From NCBI RefSeq assembly GCF_014843845.1, contig NZ_JHQS01000061.1, positions 1 to 64,000 on the forward strand: 64,000 bases of DNA. The letters are read 5' to 3'. The translations under genes and the position numbers were made by a program. Below, one piece after another: positions 59,767-64,000 of this stretch (positions are counted from its first letter, which is position 1; every line of letters begins with the position of its first letter). Source of the stretch: Mesorhizobium amorphae. Its GTDB lineage: Bacteria > Pseudomonadota > Alphaproteobacteria > Rhizobiales > Rhizobiaceae. The notes under the pieces were generated by a model. That model did no database searches, had not been told where the DNA came from, and was given only the letters and a program-made list of their open reading frames with translations.

Positions 59767-60447
59767 ATGCCAAAAGCCGAGACGCCTCGCCGCACTGGTT
59801 ACCACCATGGCAATCTGCGGGAGGTTCTGATCGATGCCGCGGTTCAACTTGTCGAGGAGGGCGGCCCCGACAATGTGAGCGTGCGCGAAGCCGCAAAGCG
59901 GGCGGGCGTTTCTCCCGGCGCGCCCTTCCGTCATTTCGCCAACAAGACCGCGTTGATGACCGCTGTCGCAGAGCAGGCAATGAGCCGGTTCCGCTCGGAG
60001 ATTACCAATGCAGTCGAGAGCGTAGCGACGGACGACCCCATTGAGCGCTTTGCCGCAGTTGGAATCGCATATTTGCGCTGGGCAATTCGAAACCCCACCC
60101 ATTTCCAGGTCATCTCGACGCGGAGTCTTATCGATTGGGATAGTTCGGAGTCGCTGCGTCACGATAACGAAGCGGTGCGTGCGTTGGTAGAAGGGTCGAT
60201 GGTAGAGGCGCAGCGACGAAACATGCTCCGGTCAAACGACATAGCAGAGACCCAGATAGCCGCGAGGGCGCTTGTCTACGGGCTCGCACGCATGTGCATT
60301 GACGGGCACTTTGCGCAATGGGCAGTGGCCGGGCATACCGCGGAACAAACTGCGCAGGACGTATTAAAGCACTTCGTGACACTCATTGGAAACGACGAGC
60401 CAGAAACAGCCAAGAAGGCGAATCTCAGCTTGGAGCACCCGGACTAA
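59767..60447 (+). CDS. TetR-family regulator
   Basis: This 226-residue protein has a TetR helix-turn-helix (YHHGNLREVLIDAAVQLVEEGGPDNVSVREAAKRAGVSPGAPFRHFANKTALMTAVAEQAM, in parts) and a C-terminal WHG-like ligand domain (IAYLRWAIRNPTHFQVISTR). It lies divergent from the membrane-protein gene, with two TGTAA-N7-TTACA sites between them, so it likely represses that gene and itself. The ATG at 59767 begins MPKAETPRRTGYHHG, the common start of this subgroup. Confidence 0.92.
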   Translation: MPKAETPRRTGYHHGNLREVLIDAAVQLVEEGGPDNVSVREAAKRAGVSPGAPFRHFANKTALMTAVAEQAMSRFRSEITNAVESVATDDPIERFAAVGIAYLRWAIRNPTHFQVISTRSLIDWDSSESLRHDNEAVRALVEGSMVEAQRRNMLRSNDIAETQIAARALVYGLARMCIDGHFAQWAVAGHTAEQTAQDVLKHFVTLIGNDEPETAKKANLSLEHPD

Positions 60448-60453
60448 GCGCAT

Positions 60454-60585
60454 CCAATTGGCCGCAACTTCAGCTGTTGCGGTTTGCCACGAACTTTGCC
60501 GCTTCCTTCAGCAGCACCGCCTGTTCGCCGTAAGGCTCCAGCAGCAGCGCATGTGCCTGGTCGACGAGGCCGTTAAGCTGGCGGG
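60454..60585 (-). pseudogene. Displaced 3' end of a polyprenyl synthase gene
   Basis: The minus strand encodes LNGLVDQAHALLLEPYGEQ followed by AVLLKEAAKFVANRNS and a stop at 60470, nearly identical to the last 34 residues of the intact synthase whose stop is at 62752. The similarity also runs past the stop to CCAATTGG. The copies are about 90% identical with one three-base insertion. The rest of the gene is absent here. It is the type of remnant left when an element integrates at the 3' end of a gene. Confidence 0.9.
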
Positions 60586-60593
60586 CTGGAAGG

Positions 60594-60968
60594 TCATTCG
60601 TCGCGCCAGTATGGGTAGGAACAGCTGAACCGGCGCGACTCAACCAGCTGGCGTTTGGTCCCCGGTATCGTTCCTTGGACATGCGGATCATTCGCGGTCA
60701 TGTCGGGTAGGACAGTGTGACCCTGATCGATAAGCTGCAGTTTCAGCTCTGCGAGGTGGTGCTTGAATCCGTTTTCGATTTGGCTGCGAGGATACCGCCA
60801 TCCGTTCCGGCATGCTCGCACGAGGATGTCGGAATACAGTTCAGCGCTGGCTGCTTTCACCGCTTCTTCGGAAATCAGCTTACCGTTAGTTTGGGCACCT
60901 TGAGACAAGCATGGCCCCGCCGATACGGACAGCACCAGTATTGCGGCCAAGACAGACAATTTTGTCAT
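60594..60968 (-). CDS. Small secreted protein of unknown function
   Basis: This 124-residue protein has a clear signal peptide (MTKLSVLAAILVLSVSAGPC, cleavage near LSQG) and a mature part with SEEAVKAASAELYSDILVRACRNGW and a C-terminal CSYPYWRDE. No family recognised. GGAGGG lies before ATG 60968; a longer frame exists but only this start gives a signal peptide. It is divergent from the LuxR-TolB-TPR gene within the inserted segment. Confidence 0.7.
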   Translation of the reverse strand: MTKLSVLAAILVLSVSAGPCLSQGAQTNGKLISEEAVKAASAELYSDILVRACRNGWRYPRSQIENGFKHHLAELKLQLIDQGHTVLPDMTANDPHVQGTIPGTKRQLVESRRFSCSYPYWRDE

Positions 60969-61166
60969 GGATTCCCTCCGTGTTCCGAATCGACCGGGGT
61001 CCGCCAGGCGACCAGACCATGCCGACCTGCGGAGGCTAGGATGCTGACCCGTCGGATGGAATCGTGCAAATGCAGTGTTTTCGATGTCGCATCTGTAGTA
61101 TTTTCGCCCTGACGTAAGGTCATCGGGTTCTTGGCCACAGGTCGGCAGCGGAAGGGAATTTGAGCA

Positions 61167-62609
61167 ATGCTTCGCGCCGTAGGCAATCCTCTCGCCGGCC
61201 TGTCGGATCGGGAGCTGGCGGTCGCGGCAAAGTTCGCGGAGGGAATGACCTATCGCGAAATCGGCGAAACACTCTTCATAGCGCCTACCACCGTTCGGAC
61301 CCATCTTTCGGCCATTTATCGGAAGCTCGATGTTCGCAGCAAAGTGGCGCTTGCTGGGTTACTTGCCGATCACCGCCAGCAGGACCGCAGCCAGGCACCA
61401 CCCGGAAGCCTTTCGACCGACGAGTCGGGTCCGCCGGTCCTCGCAGTTCTCCCGTTCGACAATCTATGCGGAGAAGAACGCTGGACTCGTATCGCTGATG
61501 GTTTGTCGGCGGACCTCATAGTTGATCTCGCCCGTTACCGCGACCTTGCGGTGATCGCGCGCCAAACAATGCTTTCTTACAAGGGACGGCGTGTTGACGT
61601 GCGAGCCCTCGGACGAGAGTTGAATGCTGACTATGTGATAGAGGGAAGTTTTCAAGTGGACGGGCAGCGAGTGCGCATTCGCGTGCAACTCATCGACGCC
61701 CACACAGGGGTTGATGTTTGGACGGTGCGTTACGATCGGTCCGCGAACAACCTGTTTGCGATGCTGGACAGCGTGACCGAAAACGTCATCAATGTCCTCG
61801 CAACTTGCCACGGTCAGCTCGCCAATCTGCGACGCGATGCGGCTCGTCGGAAGCCTCCAGCAAGTTTGCAGGCTTATGATTGCTACCTGCTTGGACTTGA
61901 GCAGAAGCACCTTTTCACCCGTGAGTCGAACAAGGAGGCGATACGGTTGCTGACGCGTGCAATCGAACTCGATCCGAGTCTTGCAAGAGCCTGGACCGCG
62001 CTGGCAATTGCGCATGCTGTGGATGCTTGTAACGGGTTTACCAACGACGTTTCCGGCTCGATCGAGAGCTGGAACAAATGTGTCAAGCAAGCGCTGGCGC
62101 TCGATCCGGCCGATATTTACGCCCGCATAATGCTTGCCGATCTTCGGGCATTGCAGGGCGATATCGAAGCCGCTGTCGAAGAACATGACCGAGTGTTGGC
62201 GGCGGCTCCAAATGACGCTGACTCACTTGCCTTTCTTGCAGGTAGCCTAGCTCTTGTTGGAAGCGACCCGAAGTGTGGCTACGAATTGGCCAAGCGAGCG
62301 GTCCGGCTAAATCCGTATGTGCCCTGGTATTATGGAATGCTTGCGCGATGCAGCTGCGTTCTTGGCCTTCACCGGGAATCGCTCGTCGCTCTACGTCAAT
62401 CTGCACCAGACTCACCCGCCACACTTCTATTTCTGGCAATGGCTCATGCGATGCTCAATGAAACGCCTCAGGTCGCCAAGATCAATGCGCGACTGAAAGA
62501 CGAATTCCCGAACTTCACGGCTGAAGTGTTCATCAGCACCTATCCGGTTACCAATCCTGTCGCCATTGCTGCGATCAGAGAAGGCGCCCGTCGTGCGGGT
62601 TTGGCATAG
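61167..62609 (+). CDS. LuxR-type HTH / TolB-like / TPR protein
   Basis: This 480-residue protein joins three parts: a LuxR-type helix-turn-helix (LSDRELAVAAKFAEGMTYREIGETLFIAPTTVRTHLSAIYRKLDVRSKVALAGLL, in parts, residues 11-66), a TolB-like N-domain (VLAVLPFDNLCGEERWTRIADGLSADLIVDLARYRDL in parts) that usually follows a cyclase or CadC-type domain, and TPR repeats (RAIELDPSLARAWTALAIAHAVDA and later). No transmembrane segment is visible. It is predicted to be a soluble transcription regulator sensing through the TPR part. It lies in the inserted segment. Confidence 0.85.
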   Translation: MLRAVGNPLAGLSDRELAVAAKFAEGMTYREIGETLFIAPTTVRTHLSAIYRKLDVRSKVALAGLLADHRQQDRSQAPPGSLSTDESGPPVLAVLPFDNLCGEERWTRIADGLSADLIVDLARYRDLAVIARQTMLSYKGRRVDVRALGRELNADYVIEGSFQVDGQRVRIRVQLIDAHTGVDVWTVRYDRSANNLFAMLDSVTENVINVLATCHGQLANLRRDAARRKPPASLQAYDCYLLGLEQKHLFTRESNKEAIRLLTRAIELDPSLARAWTALAIAHAVDACNGFTNDVSGSIESWNKCVKQALALDPADIYARIMLADLRALQGDIEAAVEEHDRVLAAAPNDADSLAFLAGSLALVGSDPKCGYELAKRAVRLNPYVPWYYGMLARCSCVLGLHRESLVALRQSAPDSPATLLFLAMAHAMLNETPQVAKINARLKDEFPNFTAEVFISTYPVTNPVAIAAIREGARRAGLA

Positions 62610-62737
62610 CTTCATTCCTAGTCAACTCTGAGGCGTGATAGCTCCCTCGGGCCTCGGTCCTATTTTCGTTGGCACAAGCGGCGAATGTCCGCTTGCGGCG
62701 CAAGGCGGTCAATTTCTGGAAATCGGATTCGGGGGAC

Positions 62738-62860
62738 CCAATTGGCCACCGTCAGCTGTTGCGCGTCGCCACGAATTTTGCCGCTTCCTTCAGCAGCACC
62801 GCCTGTTCGCCGTAAGGCTCCAGCAGCGCATGTGCTTGGTCGACGAGGCCGTTGAGCTGG
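62738..62860. repeat. Repeat copy at the 3' end of the intact prenyl synthase gene
   Basis: This stretch is the counterpart of 60454-60585 and contains the stop region of the intact synthase. The same orientation of both copies makes them direct repeats about 2.28 kb apart that bracket the secreted-protein and LuxR-TolB-TPR genes. Confidence 0.85.
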
Positions 62861-63699
62861 CTGCGCGCCCAGCCGGCGCCGTGCAGCGCCACCAGCGTTG
62901 CTTTGCCGGCGGCAGCGTCCTTGCCGGTCGCCTTGCCCATCTGGTGCGCGTCCGCCGTCAGGTCGAGCAGGTCGTCGGCAAGCTGGAAGGCAAGCCCGAT
63001 CGCCGAGCCGAATTCGGCCAGCCTCTCGCGATCCTCTTGTGCCGCACCGCCGATGATGGCGCCTGCCTCGCAGGCGAAGCGGATCAGCGCGCCGGTCTTC
63101 ATCGCCTGCAGCCGGATAATGCCGGCCTCGTCCGGCCTGCTGCGCTCGGCCTCGAGGTCGAGCGTCTGGCCGCCGACCATGCCGCCGGCGCCGGCGGCGC
63201 GGGCAAGCGCCAGCACCAGGGCTACCCTGCGCTCCGCCGGCAGCACTGTTGCCTCATCGGCCAGGATGTCGAAGGCGAGCGTCAGAAGCGCGTCGCCCGC
63301 AAGGATCGCGGTGGCGTCGTCGAAGGCCTTGTGGACGGTGGGCTGGCCACGGCGCAGATCGTCATCGTCCATGGCCGGCAAATCGTCATGGATCAGCGAA
63401 TAGCAATGCACGCATTCGAGCGCGGCTGCGACGCGCAATGCTGCCTCGCCGTCGGCGGAGAAAAGTGCTGCGCTTTCCATGACCAGGAAAGGACGGAGCC
63501 GCTTGCCGCCATTCAGCACGCCGTGACGCATGGCCGCCATCAGCCGCTCCGGCCGGGCGATCTCGCCCGAAAGCGTGCGAGCGTCGAGGAGCCGCTTCAA
63601 CATCGCCTCAAGCGGAGCCACCCGCGCGGAAAGCACGATTTCGAAGCCCATTTGGTCGTCTTTCGTCATGGCCGGGAGCGGTAGCCGACACTCAGACAT
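62752..63699 (-). CDS. ispA: Polyprenyl diphosphate synthase (FPP/GGPP type)
   Basis: This 315-residue enzyme has the first aspartate-rich motif DDLPAMDDDDLRRGQPT, the KT/GG regions LRPFLVMESAALF and MVGGQTLDLEAE and the second motif FQLADDLLDLTAD. It elongates allylic diphosphates with IPP; chain length (C15 or C20) is not decided from sequence alone. ATG 63699 is kept, with ATG 63669 a possible alternative. An intact C terminus ends at the repeat that is duplicated 2.28 kb away. Confidence 0.93.
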   Translation of the reverse strand: MSECRLPLPAMTKDDQMGFEIVLSARVAPLEAMLKRLLDARTLSGEIARPERLMAAMRHGVLNGGKRLRPFLVMESAALFSADGEAALRVAAALECVHCYSLIHDDLPAMDDDDLRRGQPTVHKAFDDATAILAGDALLTLAFDILADEATVLPAERRVALVLALARAAGAGGMVGGQTLDLEAERSRPDEAGIIRLQAMKTGALIRFACEAGAIIGGAAQEDRERLAEFGSAIGLAFQLADDLLDLTADAHQMGKATGKDAAAGKATLVALHGAGWARSQLNGLVDQAHALLEPYGEQAVLLKEAAKFVATRNS

Positions 63700-63798
63700 T
63701 GCGCAAGAAGCCTCTCGCCATTATGCCGGAGCAGCTGATAGCGCAGGTGGGGCGGCTTGACGGAACCGATCGTCGATCATGAAACCGAAGGGCTGGAC

Positions 63799-64000
63799 AT
63801 GGCGCGACCGAGGCGCTTGAACCGCGCCGGTCTCAAGCGCCTGGGCCGGCGTGGCATCGTCGTGGCTGCCGTGCTGGCTCTGATACCCGTGGTGCTGACC
63901 TTCCTCTATCTGCCGTCCTTCGTGCATCCGGTGTCGACGCTGATGCTGAAGGATCTGGCCACATTCTCCGGTTACGACCGGCGTTGGGTCTCGATCGACG
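63799..64000 (+). CDS. mtgA: Monofunctional peptidoglycan transglycosylase, 5' part
   Basis: The frame opens at ATG 63799 (MARPRRLNRAGLKRLGRRG) and runs off the window. A membrane segment (IVVAAVLALIPVVLTFLYLP) precedes SGYDRRWVSID, the entry into the MtgA catalytic domain, whose glutamate site would lie just beyond the edge. GAAGGG lies about eight bases upstream; a TTG at 63757 in the same frame is another possible start. MtgA polymerises lipid II glycan chains at the inner membrane. Confidence 0.8.
   Translation, partial: MARPRRLNRAGLKRLGRRGIVVAAVLALIPVVLTFLYLPSFVHPVSTLMLKDLATFSGYDRRWVSID

Noticed and set aside
60454..62860. An insertion sequence or an active integrative element
   Set aside because: There is no transposase, integrase or terminal inverted repeat in the segment. 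Only an integration-like duplication remains.

Overview
The window is high-GC chromosomal DNA that reads as a rhizobium of the Phyllobacteriaceae, most likely Mesorhizobium or a close relative. This is inferred from content: an RpoH2-type sigma factor, CarD, a PhaR/PhaA/PhaB polyhydroxybutyrate set, a cysteine-free 41-residue L36, a RIME-like intergenic palindrome, a TPP riboswitch in front of thiBPQ, and many GANTC (CcrM) sites in one intergenic region. I found no rRNA, tRNA, CRISPR array, transposase or integrase.

Layout. 0-1.4 kb: end of a hypothetical gene and a ccdAB toxin-antitoxin pair with a 21-bp palindromic operator. 1.4-8.5 kb: a homocysteine S-methyltransferase-like gene, an Uup-type ABC-F ATPase, and thiamine diphosphokinase divergent from riboswitch-controlled thiBPQ. 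8.6-13.7 kb: an M48 lipoprotein protease, the sigma factor RpoH2, and a polar amino-acid (cystine-like) ABC transporter. 13.7-19.0 kb: CarD, the ferredoxin FdxA, an S4-domain protein and a Suv3-like helicase, all on the minus strand. 19.0-19.7 kb: a gene-free stretch with nine GANTC sites, 22-bp direct repeats and DnaA/CtrA-like boxes.

19.7-30 kb: a TetR regulator with a frameshifted FAD monooxygenase, the polyhydroxybutyrate genes phaB, phaA and phaR, two divergent citrate-synthase paralogues (one fused to a DNA-binding domain), a patatin and an aldehyde dehydrogenase. 30-35 kb: an RND efflux pair and a tiny DUF3309 protein. 35-44.4 kb: an epimerase/LysR pair, an MFS transporter, a RIME-like repeat, DUF1244, N-formylglutamate amidohydrolase, DUF1036, pyruvate kinase, a hydrolase, a TPR protein, rpmJ and an LprI-like protein.

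44.4-51.8 kb: purEK, then an apparent catabolic operon (ABC uptake system, RidA, SelA-fold PLP enzyme) divergent from an IclR regulator. 51.8-58.7 kb: two DUF465 miniproteins, ispG, a lytic transglycosylase, a frameshifted phosphotransferase-like gene, a Stf0 sulfotransferase and a two-receiver hybrid kinase. 58.8-64 kb: an accessory patch with a TetR/membrane-protein pair, then a 2.2-kb segment (a secreted protein and a LuxR-TolB-TPR protein) bounded by a displaced copy of the 3' end of a polyprenyl synthase gene, the intact synthase, and the start of mtgA.

The most promising leads are the GANTC-rich region near 19.3 kb, the integration-like duplication of the prenyl synthase 3' end, the HTH-fused citrate synthase pair with its iterated ATTGAT boxes, and the PLP-enzyme/RidA/ABC operon. 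Two genes carry single-base frameshifts that may be real decay or sequencing errors.
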